Assembly (NCBI GenBank): GCA_013396635.1
Contig: WBMW01005029.1
Span: 1,393,398 to 1,457,397, forward strand
DNA: 64,000 nt
Direction: 5' to 3'
Source of the DNA: Penelope pileata
Taxonomy: Eukaryota; Chordata; Aves; Galliformes; Cracidae
Shown here: positions 25,433 to 37,960 of the stretch, in pieces
Position numbering within the stretch: the stretch's first letter is position 1
How the letters are laid out: each line of letters begins with the position of its first letter
The notes under the pieces: model-generated
Databases searched by the model: none
Told to the model about the DNA's origin: nothing
Seen by the model: the letters and a program-made list of their open reading frames with translations, nothing else
Translations under genes and position numbers: made by a program

Positions 25433-27970
25433 ACTACAGTTTAAATATCTATTTACAATAACTTATCTTTCGTAAAGAGCTTCAGTTCTTTATGTTTGGG
25501 TAAGAATCCACATTAGTAGAATATTGGTTTCAAATTGTAAGAAGCCAGGATAATCCACCTGTTAATTTTGGTTTTCTCTAGCAGAACATGGTGCGGAACA
25601 ACCTGCGGGTGCTGACACCTTGTCTTACTGTCAGGATAGATAGAGGATATGAAAAAAAAGCAATTAACTTCTCCCATTTGATTTGTTTGTTTTTATTTCT
25701 ATAGGTAAATTGGCAAGGAGTCATTGGTAGCAGAACTCAAATTCAACACTGAAAATAGAGACACTCAATGTCAAGGGGAAAATGCAAATAAATAGTAGCC
25801 AGAGCACTGGTCTTGTGTTCCACAAATCCTGTGCTATGCCTTTCAACGGAATTGAGAAGCTGGAGGAAAGAAAAGGATGTCTGGGAGGCTTGGGAAAGGA
25901 TCCCTTTCATTTGTAATCCCACATTTGGGATGTGCCTTGGAGGAAGGACTTTGTTCCTTTGAAAGGAGGCCATAAACAAAACTATTTGAGAAATATACCC
26001 ATCCTCATTTTCTCGTTGTAATGTGGGTTGAAGAATTTCAGAAAAGTGCACTTCTGGTGTATTCACAAAGCACATCAGGTGTAAATACTGCCTGCCATGG
26101 TATTTTCCTTTTCTTGCATTTTTCTGAGCCATTTAAAATCGATCCTTAAATTGAGAGAAGTAAATCCAACATAAAAGAAATCTGAATCTTGTAATAGGCT
26201 GACGCTCATTTCAGACTGTTCGATTTGCCATTCTGAATATTGCTCATTGCTGCTTGCTTATTTCAGATTTTGTTTTTGTTTTTATCCTCTGCTGCTGTAT
26301 TCTGGACATTTTGTATTTGGTCTTCACAAATGAGTCCCATTGAAATCTCCTTCTCTTTGATGCTAAGATAAGGAAACAAGATAGATTGCCTATGAATGAG
26401 AACACTGGGCTAAAGGATAGAGAAACTTCTGAGGTTCTTTTCCATTTCAATAACTGTCTCCTCTCAGAATCAGTGGGAAGACTCCCACGAACATCAGTAG
26501 TCATCAGACTGGGTCCTTACTGAACACTTGCCTTGACAGGGTTGAAGTCAGAAGCCCTCCAGCTAATAAAAATGCTAAAAGAAGTGTAGTGAAAATAAAT
26601 CAAGTTCAATGCTGTTGAATGTTTCTTCTGCAAGAAATAAAAATGGTAGTCTAGCCTCTCAGGAAGAATAACAGCACATCAACTTGAATTCCTTTGTTTT
26701 CAGTATTTTTTTGTTGAGCATTTGGGTCACAAAGGCTTTATTTCCCAAACATGTTACCAATTTTTCACTCACAGCTCTAGTGTCATCCCTGATCTGCCTT
26801 TGCTTGACCTTATGAACAAAAGGGTAAATTCTGCCCCACTGTGTCTGGGCATGCAGTAAATGGTTGAGTTTTCCAGCTCCAACAGGAATGGTACCATCCA
26901 GGCATTTGGTGTCAATCCTCATGCAGCAATAAAAACATCACAGCTTTTCTTCACACCAGACTGTGCAGTCAGGCGATCAATCCCCTCTCACTTTCTCATT
27001 TAAGGCAAAAGATGTGATCATTGGAATAATTACATAAAAGGTTTGTTCCTGTCTTTGTGTTATGATAGTACAAACGCGGATGAATTCACACTAGAAAACT
27101 CACAGCTAATTAACTCACTTAGTAGCTGCTTGTTGGCACAATTTGCTCTGTATGAGATCTAAATTATTCAAGGATTAAAATAAGTCGGTTTTGTACTCAC
27201 ATTTTCTTGAAATTGAATTGGTACCAGTGCTTTTGCTGTCTTGCTCCTCTTTGTCAAAATCCAAACACAGATCCCTACTGAAAAAACTGCATCATAGAGA
27301 ATGCAGTGGGCTAAACCCCAGGCAGGTTTTAAGAGTTGTTGGCCTTGCTCTGGAGAAGGAAATGCAGAGAAATCGTTGTCAAAAAAATACAGTTGCTAAA
27401 ATAAAGTTTTCAGTGTGCTCTCAGCTTGCATAGATACCAGCTGTTCGTTGGTCTAAGGACACTTGCCACGTTTCAATTGCCAGTTACCCAAAATGGATGG
27501 CTGTGGGAACATGCTGATAAGATGCCAGACTACATGGGAAGAGTCAGGGTGAAGGCAGGGAATGTAGGGAGGAATTGGGGTCCAAAGGGTCAGAAGGCAA
27601 CAATTGAGCTTTTCTGGAGGGTTTCAGAAATGGCACAGAGTGAACCAGGAGTATAAAGGCAGGAGTGTTGGTGCACAGGTGAACACTATAAGCTACAGCG
27701 TCCTCCCCTGCTCTTGGAGACAAACAGCCTTAATTAAGCCAAAACAAATATTATCCTCACAGATGAAAACAACCTAAACAATTTGATGAGTCATTCAACT
27801 AAAATGAAATATGTTGTGTGTAATTAAACTCCTTTCAATTTTGTTTTCTTAACATGGTTTCCTTTCTTTAGCAAAAGCTGTTCTGAATGAAGCATCGAAT
27901 CACTCTAGTCCAACAGCTTTACCAGGAAGCATTTTGACATTTTCAAAACACTTCCCACGGCTTCCATGTC

Positions 27971-27994
27971 TTTTTTTTTTTTTTTTTTTTTTTT
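27971..27994. repeat. Poly-T tract (24 nt)
   Basis: An uninterrupted run of 24 T in intergenic DNA. It could be the tail of a decayed retroposon on the minus strand, but no body was recognised beside it. Confidence 0.85.
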
Positions 27995-28606
27995 AATGTT
28001 GAGGCATTTTACAGATTTATGCTGGGGCTGGAGACCAGCAAAACTGACTCACATGTACAAGAGTTTTCCGAGGTGCATCTGGGGATGTTTCTGTGAGGTT
28101 AGTATGTTATAGCACCGAGAGCTGGGTAGGCGCATACACATGGTGCACAAGTAGGTCTGGAGAAGAAATGGACAAGATTCACTAATTATTACTGCACAGG
28201 CCTATGAATACAACTTTCAACAGCAAATTCTTCAATTGCTGATTAGGAGTGAAGAGAGGATATGGTAAGAAAAGGTAAGAATTATTTTATTGTGCTGTTT
28301 CTTATACTGTTCCTAAGTTATTGATTTTATGGTGGGCATGAAGCATTTCTGGACAAGAGGGAAAAAAAAATGCTTTACCTCTGCAAATTCAGTGTTATTT
28401 TGTTCCAAAATAGACATAAAACCTAAATGTGTTTATCTGTGCATATTGCCATTCTGCACTGCAGGACTGTGGAATGTTTTAAAAGCATTTATGTTTAACT
28501 ACAAATATTAAATTGTTGACTTACTTTGAGTTATTAAATATTTTATATTAAATATGCAATTATTGAATTATTTAAATACAAATGTTGCATATTTAAAGAT
28601 GAAGTC

Positions 28607-28655
28607 ACAGAATCACAGAACTGTCACAGCATCACAGAATTCTAAGATTATACAT
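28607..28655 (-). mobile_element. Possible CR1 tail remnant
   Basis: Repeated TCACAGAAT-like octamers (tcacagaatcacagaactg, tcacagaattct) look like the complement of a CR1 tail, but the CR1 body beyond them is not recognisable. Confidence 0.35.
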
Positions 28656-28880
28656 CTTTTTCTCCTAATAGAAGCTTACATTAAAATCTCTGATTTTGGT
28701 CCATCTGTTCCAGAGATGGCTCTTTCTATTCCAGTGTCTTCATATGTCCTATTATGTTACGACAAGATCTTCAAAATCCAGAAATTTCTCTGCACAGCAA
28801 GGAAACATGGGAGTATGGGAGTGCATCTTACCTTTATTTCTCTTGCCTTTGGAACCACACTTAAAAGGAGCCTGCTTCTG

Positions 28881-28923
28881 CTTTTTTTCCTTTTTTTTTC
28901 TTTCTTTCTTTCTCTTTTTTTTT
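28881..28923. repeat. 43 nt pure pyrimidine tract with TTTC units
   Basis: An unbroken C/T stretch with tandem TTTC. Such mirror-like tracts can adopt triplex (H-DNA) structure; nothing nearby shows a function. Confidence 0.85.
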
Positions 28924-29361
28924 AATGCCCTAATCAAAGAGTTTGTGAATTCCCCACTGTGCAATGGCACAGAATTTTAGGAGATGGAAAATGTTAATAG
29001 CCTTTCCCTAATTGACAAATAATGAAGGAACATCACTAATCTTTATTGCAAAATAAAACTGAGATAAACAACCGGTGAACATAAAATCTTGCACGCAATA
29101 CACTTTCTTATCCTTAATGTAGGGTTAACATTTGTGTCACAGCTTGACTGCTGCTCAGTACAAACTTCTGACTTTCCTCCTTCATAGTTGAGTTGTTTGA
29201 GCTAACTCCAGGCTTGCACTTGTTACTTTCATGTTTTTTTTTTCCTCTCATTTAATCTAAAGCACAAGATTAGAATTCTGCATATTACTGAATACCTTGC
29301 AACACTTCTACTTAGTTAAAGTCAATTCCAAATGGTTTCAGCGTACTGTCACATGACAGAG

Positions 29362-29805
29362 TACGGTTTAGTCAGAAGGGACCTATGAGGATCACTGAGT
29401 CTGACTGCCTGACCTCTTCAGGGCTAACCAAAAGTTGAAGCATGCTACTGAGGGTGTTATCCAAATACCTCTTGAGCGCTGACATCACAGGGCATCAGCC
29501 ACCTCTGTCTGTGCTTCCCCTCCTCAGGGATCTGCAGAGAGCAATGAGGTCACCTCTGGGCCTCCTCTTCTCCAGACTGGGCAACCCAGGTGCCCTCAGC
29601 CTCTCCTTACAGGACATGCCTTCCAGCCCTGGTACCAGCTCTGTTGCCTCCTCTGGATGCCCTCAAGTATCTTGGCATCATTTCTATATCATGGAGCCCA
29701 GAACTGCACACAATATTCAAGGTGCATTGGTTCTACAAATGGCAGGAGAATCACCTCTTTTGGCTGTGCTGTGTTTAATGCCCCGGTTTGTTATGCCTAC
29801 ACACT
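29362..29805 (-). mobile_element. CR1 LINE 3' fragment
   Basis: The plus strand is a CR1 complement: GTCAGAAGGGACCTATGAGG at the tail, CTTCTCCAGACTGGGCAACC, CAGCCTCTCCTTACAGGA, GAACTGCACACAATATTCAA and AATCACCTCTTTTGGCTGTG in the expected order. It is diverged, with no intact frame. Several plus-strand open frames over it are shadows. Confidence 0.85.
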
Positions 29806-32800
29806 AAGTGAGAACACTCTGCCTGGGTGGGTGATCTCTGAAATACATGGAAACAAAACACTACTGAATTGCCATCTATCCTCTGCTAAGAGTTTAAGTG
29901 ACAGCACTTTGACAGATGATGCAATCTGAAACAGCTTGTACGCAGTTTCTACTTTTTTTTTTTAAACTATTCTTAGTGAGGTAAAATCCAGCTCTGTTGG
30001 AAGTCAGTAATTTTTGTTGAAGTAGCAACACAATAATTATGACAAAGAGTGTAATACTAGAATAAATCGCTTTTTTATGACACTGTTCTACCCCCCTGGA
30101 AAGTTGTAAGGGATCTTTATAGTTTGCAGTTTATTGATCTGGTTTCCAAGATTGTAGTCCAGAAGACAAGAAGCAGAGGACTGGCTGTTTCACAGCATTC
30201 CCAGCAGAAGAAGTAAAGCTCTCGAGAGAAACTGTATAGACATATCAAGCAAAAGTCAATGTCAGAAACTGCAAATTTTTGGTTGTTTGAATGTGTGGGT
30301 CTTCAGAAGAGCTAACGCTTCAGTACAGTTGTACCTAAAAGCCCCACTGAGAGGAGTTAAATCTCTGTTTTATGTTACTGAGAACAGATGCAGTCACGAG
30401 CTTCTGTACCAGGGAACTTCAGACTTGGCATTGAGACACAATAGACAGGCACACTAAATATTTAAGGAATTTGGCCAGTGTGAAACGATCATTTTTAGTA
30501 TAAGCACTGATTGATGTTGAAAGAAGTTTAATACCGCTCTGGAAAACTGAGGGAACAGCACAGCTGAACATAATGTTTCTGTGTAACTACTGGGACTTAG
30601 AAAGTGTCAATATGCTCTCTATCTTCCTTCACACTCCTCCGAACCTTCCTGCAAGGCTTATGACACCACCCAAACCCTTTTTTATTCACTGCCTGCTGAT
30701 AAAACCCATTGCTGATCTGGAAGCAGTAACTTTGCCCAGGCTCTGCCTCACTCAGCAAATGATCTTTTCTTCTCAATGTTCAGATAAATCATAGAAATAT
30801 GTTTGTTGTGAAAAAAGGAGAAGAGGTGAGCTAGCATTATGTGAAAGAAAGTTTCTCTACACCAGTTTCTGAAACAGCAAATTCTCACCAGTATCTGTTC
30901 CAGAACAACTGGTCCGAGAACAGTAAGATGAGACAACGATTTGTGAGCAGTGAAGAAGTCAAGTAGCACTTCTTCACGCAATCAAGAAGAGAAGCTTTTC
31001 AGGTCACTGTGGTTTTGCATATTTGCATGTGAGAAAACTATGAGCTCTAGCTGCCTAAATGGTTTACTGTCACTGATACGACTGTCACTCCTGGTTCTCA
31101 CTTCCAGGCGCACTGACACAGTGTATTAATCTGACCCAGTGAAGGCAATGGGATTAGCTGTTGTGCATAAAGCACACTGCTGCAAGCTTAGGATCTGCAT
31201 TTGTAAAATGGCAGTAATTGGATTTCCATACACTTCTGAAGAAAAGCGCAGGTTCCTCATTTCTCAGCAGAGTGCTTCTTTTGGCATGCTAGGGAAGGGG
31301 AAGGGGAGGGGAAGAAGAAAGGAGAGGTGAAAGGGAAAAGGAAGGTGAAGGGTGCACACTGTTCTCCATGTTTCATATGAAGTGGTGCCTAAATTTGCCA
31401 TCTTTTTTTTCCAGGGTTTAGCTGGGAAATACTTGCTCGGAAGAAAAACAGTGATTTGAAAAACAAGGGCAGTGAAAGCAGAAGACCGATCCCTGCTACA
31501 TCTTAGGTTCAGGGGGAGAAATCCTTCCCTGTAGTGTTTCTTCCATATCACATACATAAGATGAGAAAAGAAGAAGTGTCACTGTTATTCACAGAAGAGT
31601 ATGAATGGGAAAGGAAATTAGTTGCATCTGTTGAAAGGAAGCTAGCTGTCTGTGCTGTCCCCGTGCATGGGTGCTGGCAGCAGCCACCGCCGTGCTGTGA
31701 TCCCACCTGAGGGCAGGCCGGGGCTGCAGAGCGCTGCTGAGCCACAGCCCCTGTTCACAGCTGGCTTCTGCTCTCCTCTGTCCTGCTGTGAGTTCTCTGC
31801 TGCAGTAATGCCTTCTGATACTTCCAGATAGAGGCCTGAGTAAGTTACCACAGGGATGTGTTTAATTGTTTGGCTGTAGGGGGGTTGTCAGCAGCCTCTC
31901 CATATCTTTTCCAATCTATTATTGTCCTCCCTCTGCCACCTGGATGCAAGACGGCCAACCTCAGAGCAAAAGACCTCGTGCACTCCTCTGGCTGAAAGCC
32001 TGAGCCCAGGGAGGGCAACACGCACCCTGCAGTGATTGCTGGGACTGTACACAGCCATTTCATGAGGAAACAGCACCTACTTTATTAAACAAGATGTGTG
32101 TAGGATAGCTTGTAAAAAAATCGATCCACAGTATCAAGATGGTCGTGCTCCTTGGATGTTTATGTCTCTGTATGAAATCTCCTGGTGTGAAACAAAATCC
32201 ACTTGCACCTTTAATCACGCCGTATTTTGACCTGGGGTATCGAAGTCATGATAGATTTGGTACGGAGCACGTAAGTTATTATTTCAGATCCTGCTGCTGA
32301 CCCAACAACTAGAAATTTTCTGTGAAGCACAGAAACTGGGTCAGCTGCTGCTGGCAGCCACAAAGGCTGTCCCAGGAGTGAAACAAGTCTGGGAAGCCCT
32401 GCAGAGGATGCAAAAGATGAAGCAGACAGTACCAGGCTTGTAGGAAAGGGTGCTCTTAGTAGTTTAGTTCATGATATTTCCCGGGATTTCTCCGTGGCAA
32501 CGACATGGCCCTGATTGTCACTGTGTGTACGTGGGTGTTTTACAGTCTCCGTGGTCCAACAGGGAGGTAGGGAAGCCTTGTCACCCATGTTTTACTGGTG
32601 GACAACAACAGCACAGTGAATCTCAGAGCTCTAAGGCTGCTTGGGAAAACTGTGCCAGGGAAGAATGAATCTATATTCTTGTAGTCTCTTCTTGTACCTC
32701 AACCGCTAGCCTGTCATCCTTTGTAGTTTGTCAATATTTTTTATTTCTCAGTTATTCCCTCTCTGCAACATTTCATTCTAATCCTTTTTTAACGTTGTCC

Positions 32801-33190
32801 TAGTTTTCTGTCTTTTAGCTTATCTAATTTCAGAGAGAAAGACAGACAACTGATGCCAAGGAAACTTATAAATCATTTTATATAATTTGTGACACTACTG
32901 AAAAATCTGTTTGGGATTTATGCCACTGCAACTGAAATCAGCCATTTGTAAGCTTCCTTTTATAACTTATTAAGCAAATTGAAAACGTTCCTTAAAACAA
33001 GCTTTGTCAGCTTGTCACCTACTGGAGCGAAATAAATGGTTTGCTGACGGATCATATAAATGGGATTTTTATGGAGTCCCAACCATTTCAAAGGGCTTTC
33101 TTTTCCCTGACAGGTTGACACGGGTTTTCCCACTCCAGAACCACCGCACATGCTCCAGAGCCCAGCCTCTATTTTTAATTCATACCCATC
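29806..33190. other. Intergenic stretch with a polypurine tract and a local GC-rich patch
   Basis: It contains the G-rich tract at 31292. A patch at about 31650-32040 is clearly more GC-rich than its surroundings, but has no recognisable exon or repeat family. Confidence 0.45.
31292..31360. repeat. Polypurine tract starting with a G-quadruplex motif
   Basis: Four G runs (GGG, GGGG, GGGG, GGGG) separated by one or two A lie at 31292-31311, followed by a purine-rich tail to about 31350. The run pattern fits a very tight parallel G-quadruplex. It is far from any recognised gene. Confidence 0.8.
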
Positions 33191-33485
33191 TGTAAGGGAA
33201 ACATGAGGTCACAGCCTGAATTAGTGATTGAGCACCTGGTGAAGGGCAGTGGCTGGCCTAAGGAACACCTGTGCCCCCCCTGCATGTGACCAGGAGGGGT
33301 GAACTCAGGGTGAGACTACCCTGGGCTTATTTAAGAGCCAGCCACTGAGGGGAAAGGATCTCCTGTGTGGGATCTGGCTGTTCCTCATCTTGGTGGGAGA
33401 TTGCTATTGTGAGTAAAAATCTTTTGTTTACGATCGTTAAATCTTTTAATACTTTACTTGGGATTGCTTCTGTGATTGCACCGCA
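33191..33485 (+). mobile_element. Solo LTR of an endogenous retrovirus-like element, copy 2
   Basis: This 295 bp element has the same ends and internal signals as the copy at 8132, from which it differs at roughly ten bases and two single-base indels. It is flanked by a perfect 5 bp duplication, ccatc (33186-33190 and 33486-33490). Each copy has its own duplication, so they are separate insertions rather than the two ends of one 25 kb provirus. Confidence 0.87.
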
Positions 33486-36400
33486 CCATCCCACTTTTTC
33501 CTCCAGTTAACTGAACACTTTATGCTCCAACCTCATCTGGAAGAGTAAGCATGTACCAACACAAGTTAAATGCTTAGAGCTGATGCAATGGGAACTAAGA
33601 AAGTTTTAGATGCAGCATTGACATCAGGTAATGAGGTTTGGGTCTTTGCTTTCTTGCAGATGGCTGCTGAACAGCCTCACTGTGGGAAATGCGGTGTTTG
33701 GGGTTTGCAGGTCAGTCCTGGAAGAAGGTGCCAGCCTCAAATCCCATTGAGGTGATGACTGGGTTCCCCTGGGCCTCGCCGAGGTTTGACACAGGTCCCA
33801 AAAGAGCTCAGCTGAGCAATTTTTCTGTACTAGGGCCTCCTTACAGGAGCTGAGCCTTGCCTGGAGCAGGGAATATTGTCAGAGCTGTACCAGTACTTGG
33901 GGATACTGGGAAAGCCTTCTACGTGTGAACAGCTTGAATATGCTACATACAGTTACATATGTTCCTAATGTAAATAGGGCTTAGATAAGGAATGGATATG
34001 TAAAAATCTGCTTCACAGCTTGCAGCACTGCAGGCTCTGCTTGCATACTGGCTAGAAATGTTATCAAGCCAACATCTTGAACAGTGATTTCATGCACCAA
34101 GAGAAAAAGAGAATGTAATTATAGCACCCTGTTATTTTCATTTTGATGAGAGTGCTCATTTTCAAGGGAAGAAAGCAGTGGCCCAAGCTGCCTCTGGGAG
34201 AGGTGAAAGCATCAGCAGTGAGCTTGACAGAACTCTTTGCAGGCCGAGAGGTTGGGCTGCTGCCACGGCTGATGTGATGACCACAGCTCAGACAGCTGCA
34301 GAAAACAAAAGTAGAGTGATATTCCTTTTGCGTGTGGCAAAAACCTTATGCATGCCCATGAGTTAGGGTATCTGGGGGGAAGAACCTTAAACAAATGTCT
34401 ATCAAAGCTGTGCGGAAAATACATTTCATTGCATTTTTCCAGAATTTACAAGGGCTTTCTTACATCTTCTCAGAAAATAATACCAAGAAATGATAGTGAA
34501 TAGGTATCATATTTTCTTGATTATCTTAATTTCTCTCTTTCTCTTTAAAGACAAAATCCCTCCCATGCAGCCAAGGAGTTCTTAGTGGCCAAGGGTTAGC
34601 CACCCTTTTAAAGCAAATGCCCTTGCATGCAGTAAAATGCAGCTGTTGCAATAGGAAAAAAAAAAAGACAGATTAAACCCAGCAACATGCAATAGGATGT
34701 ATTTTGTGAAAGCTTTGTCCTTCAAAGATGCCCCAGAGGTACTGTTCAATATTATACATATGGAAATGTGTTTCCTAAAATCTGCAGAAGTGGAGATATT
34801 GTCATACAAAAGGCTGCAAATTAATAGCCTAAGAAAACAGTAAAACAATTACCTCGTTGCAATAGACACAAGGACAAGAAAGAAGGCACCACTGCTGCTG
34901 GTTTTGTGCATTTGCTTTTTGTGGGTGGAAAGAAAAACAAGTCTCCTTACAGTTGCTCCACCCCTCCTATAAGCGAGTGAGGCCCGTTTTCTGCTGAGAA
35001 GACCAGTGACAATCTGCTCTCTGAAGGTGAGGACCTGCCGCATTTGGTGCTGAGAAGTGCAGCAGAATGAGCCCCGAGCTGAAGCCATCAGCGGCAAATA
35101 ACCAGAGCTCCATTTTCAGAGGGACAGGTAAGCAGCATCTCTGGCTTTTGTCAGACTGACACGGAAATATTTCTGCTCAGAGCACGCAAGGCTGTGAATC
35201 ACGAAGGTACTACTGCCCGTGATCTTCCTTCACACCTGTTCATTCAGGTCGGATATTAAGAAAAATTTATTCTCAGAAAGAATGGTGATGCATTGGAACA
35301 GGCTGCCCAGGGAAGTGCTGGAGTCACCGTCCCTGGAGGTGTTCAAGAAATGTGTAGATGTGGTACTGAGGAACATGCTTAGTGGGCATGGTGGTGATGG
35401 GCTGGTGATAGTTGGACTAGACGAGCTTAGTGGTCTTTTCCAACCTCAATGACTCAAAGATTCCTCATGTGAGGAAAAAATGGAGCATCATGGAAAATAT
35501 GGAGAACTCTTAGTCAGATTTTTCCGTTGGAGATGAAAAGGGTTTTTCATAAACATTGTTTTGGGGATTGACATTTGTCATCTTCGCTTCAAACTTAAGA
35601 CAAATCTGTTTTGGAAGAGATCAGAATTGAATTTTGACCCCTGTTGAGCTACTGAGTTACCACTGAGGAGCTCATCTCCCTGCTGCTCCCTTGGCCCATT
35701 TCTTCAAACCCCGAACTCTGCAGAGCTCCAAACAAGCTACTTACATTATGCCCTCGCATGGAACTGAGTTTAAGTATTAAAAGCCCCTTTCTCTTTTTTT
35801 TTTTTCCCCTCTATATTCAGAACACTGCCATTAGTTAAAAGAGGCAACGTTTCAGCAGACAACAATCTGCCTGTACTGTGGTGTGTGGAGCCAACCTTCA
35901 CTGTGACTTTTATCATTCAGGCTGCTCTTTTAAAGAAAGCAAGACAAAAGAAGGAGGGATTGACTGCTGTAAGGGCCCTTAAAGCCTGTTTCAGCTGCTG
36001 CCTGAGAATTTAAAAACAAAAACCCAAACAAAGAACACAACAAAGGAGATACTGATATGATAAGGTACCTCTAGGTTCTCTTTTGCTAAATTACATCTCG
36101 GCACAAATAGTATCAAGGAGGAGAGGAGACTAGGTAGATTTTCTTCAAGAATTCAGCCTCATGACTTCTGAGAATATCAAGCTTCCTTTCCCATCTGTTC
36201 ATCTTACCCTCACTGCTTCAGGCCCTCCTCTATTTGCCAGGCACCTCTGCAAAGTCATCCGTGGATATCACACAGGCATGTGTTAATAACACCAAACAAA
36301 CAAGGAACACTTTGTTGACTACACAACTTTTCTTTTTCCTCACACCTTCATTTATAGGTTGTGTGTTCTTCAGTGTGGGGACTGGCTCATTCAGGGCCTG

Positions 36401-36699
36401 GTTTTGTGCTCTTCACTTTGACATATTTAACAAATAATGACATGCCTGAATTGGAGCTGCAGTAGGAGTCAATGCTGAACTTCTCAACTCCAGTGCAATC
36501 AAACAGATAATGCTATGCTGTCATTTCACACTGAACACGCTAATTGTATTTTAAACAACCTTCAGAGGAGTTTTACTAATTTTAAACATATCTGCCATTG
36601 CTTTCAGGAAAATGTTCTTTTTCAAAAAAAAAAACAAAAAACTCCAAAACTGTGACTGGTAAGTCACAGGCTCCTTCTTGGAGCCAATCGCAGAGCAAC
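33486..36699. other. Intergenic stretch around a CR1 fragment
   Basis: Apart from the CR1 at 35243-35463, nothing was recognised on either strand. Confidence 0.45.
35243..35463 (+). mobile_element. CR1 LINE 3' end (5'-truncated)
   Basis: This plus-strand fragment encodes the end of the CR1 second ORF (RSDIKKNLFSERMV, HWNRLPREVLESPSLEVFKK) followed by the short 3' UTR: GTGGGCATGGTGGTGATGGG, GTTGGACTAGACGAGCTTAG and a tail CAATGACTCAAAGATTCC. It is typical of 5'-truncated avian CR1 copies. Confidence 0.92.
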
Positions 36700-36942
36700 C
36701 AAGATCAGGCTGCCCAGGGCCCCATCCAACCTGGCCTTGAATGCCTCCAGGGATGGGGCACTCACAGTTCCTCTGGGCAGCCTGTTCCAGTGCCTCATCA
36801 ACCTCTCAGTAAAAAATTTCCTCCTAACCTCTAACCTAAATCTTCCTTCTTTCAGTTTAAAACTGTTCCCCCTTGTCCTATCATGATATGCCCTCCTAAA
36901 AAGTCAGTCTCCCTCCTGTTTACAAGGTCCTTTCTCTCAGCC

Positions 36943-37021
36943 TGTTTACATATATGTATATATATGTACATCATACGTAAATATATACATATGTACATAT
37001 ACCTATGTGCTTGATATGTAT
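36943..37021. repeat. AT-rich alternating purine-pyrimidine repeat (TATATG/TACATA type)
   Basis: This is imperfect tandem tatatgta/tacata sequence lying inside the CR1 fragment, at the point where its internal part is missing. It is largely self-complementary and could form cruciform structures. Confidence 0.85.
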
Positions 37022-37047
37022 ATCAAGTGCAACACCTTGCACTTGAT
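37010..37047. repeat. Two overlapping perfect inverted repeats at CR1 break
   Basis: The first hairpin is cttgata-tgta-tatcaag (37010-37027). The second is an 11 bp perfect stem, atcaagtgcaa, with loop cacc and its complement (37022-37047). They share the tatcaag segment. Normal CR1 sequence has only the ttgcacttg-like arm here. Confidence 0.85.
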
Positions 37048-37960
37048 CCCACTGTCTGGGTTGTTGATTAAGATGTTGAAGAGCACCGGTCCCAAGACTG
37101 ACCCCTGGGGGACACCACTTGTGACTGGTCTCCACCTGGATACATAGACCCATTGACCACAACCCCCTGACTGCAATCATCCAACCAATTCCTTGTCCAC
37201 CCAAAAGTCCAGACTTCAAATCTATCTCCCTCCAATTCAGAGATAAGGAAGCAGTGTGGGACAACATCCAAGGCCTTGCACAAATCCATGTAGATGATTA
37301 TCAGTTGCCCTTCCTTGGTCCATTGATGCCATCACTCCATCATAGAAGGCCATCCGATTGGTCAGGCATGTTCTGCCCATGGTGAAGCCGTGCTGCGTGT
37401 CTCGGATCACCTCCTCATCTTGCGTGTGCCTTAACATCTCTTCTTGGAGGATCCGCTCCATGATCTTCCCAGGCACAGATTGAGGGTCACTGGCCTGTAG
37501 TTCCCTGGGTCTTCCTTTCTCCCTTTGTTAAAAATGGGAGTGACATTTCCCTTTTCCCAGTTATTGAGGAATTCATCTGGCAGCCATGACTTTTAAAATA
37601 TGATGGAGAGCAGCTCAGCAACCACATCAGCCAGCTCCTTCAGGACCCTGGGGTGCAGGTCGTCCAGCCCCACAGACTTGTACACATTCAGTCTCATGAG
37701 ACATTCTCAGACTTCCTCTGCTCCTACAGTGAGAGGAGTCTCACTGGGACTCCAGGAGTCTCCTGGACTGCTTGTTTTCCACTATGTTGCTTTCCCAGCA
37801 GACATGCAGGTGGTTGAACACCCCCATCTTGTCAACTGCAAGATTGACACCTCTTCTAGGTGAAGGCAATAAGGCCTTGTCAACAGGCTCCCCTTATCAG
37901 GTGGCCTGTAGCAGACCCTGACCACCAGTCAAAGCAGCATCTACTGTTCTACTTCATGCA

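Larger units (their letters stand above)
23986..29361. other. Intergenic stretch with simple repeats
   Basis: It holds the tracts at 25404, 27971 and 28881 and a possible CR1 tail at 28607. No exon was recognised. Confidence 0.45.
36700..37960 (-). mobile_element. CR1 LINE with decayed reverse transcriptase region and internal rearrangement
   Basis: On the minus strand, 37960 to about 37048 carries relics of the CR1 reverse transcriptase: NVTPIFNKGR, then KIMERILQEEMLRHT, QHGFTMGRTCLTN, a FVQGLGCCPTLL relic of the DFSKAFDTV motif, RNWLDD and a V(P/S)xGxSWD relic of VPQGSVLGP. From 36940 to 36700 it encodes the far C-terminus. The roughly 700 bp that normally lie between are missing, replaced by an AT repeat and hairpins (36943-37047). 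Frames are broken throughout. Confidence 0.88.

Noticed and set aside
29442..29929. Three overlapping plus-strand frames of 62-121 codons
   Set aside because: They fall mostly on the antisense side of a CR1 fragment.
8132..33485. A single 25 kb provirus bounded by the two same-orientation LTRs
   Set aside because: Each LTR has its own 5 bp target duplication, and no retroviral genes lie between them; the interval holds host repeats and unique DNA.
37600..37863. 87-codon plus-strand frame
   Set aside because: It is antisense to CR1 second-ORF sequence and is not a gene.
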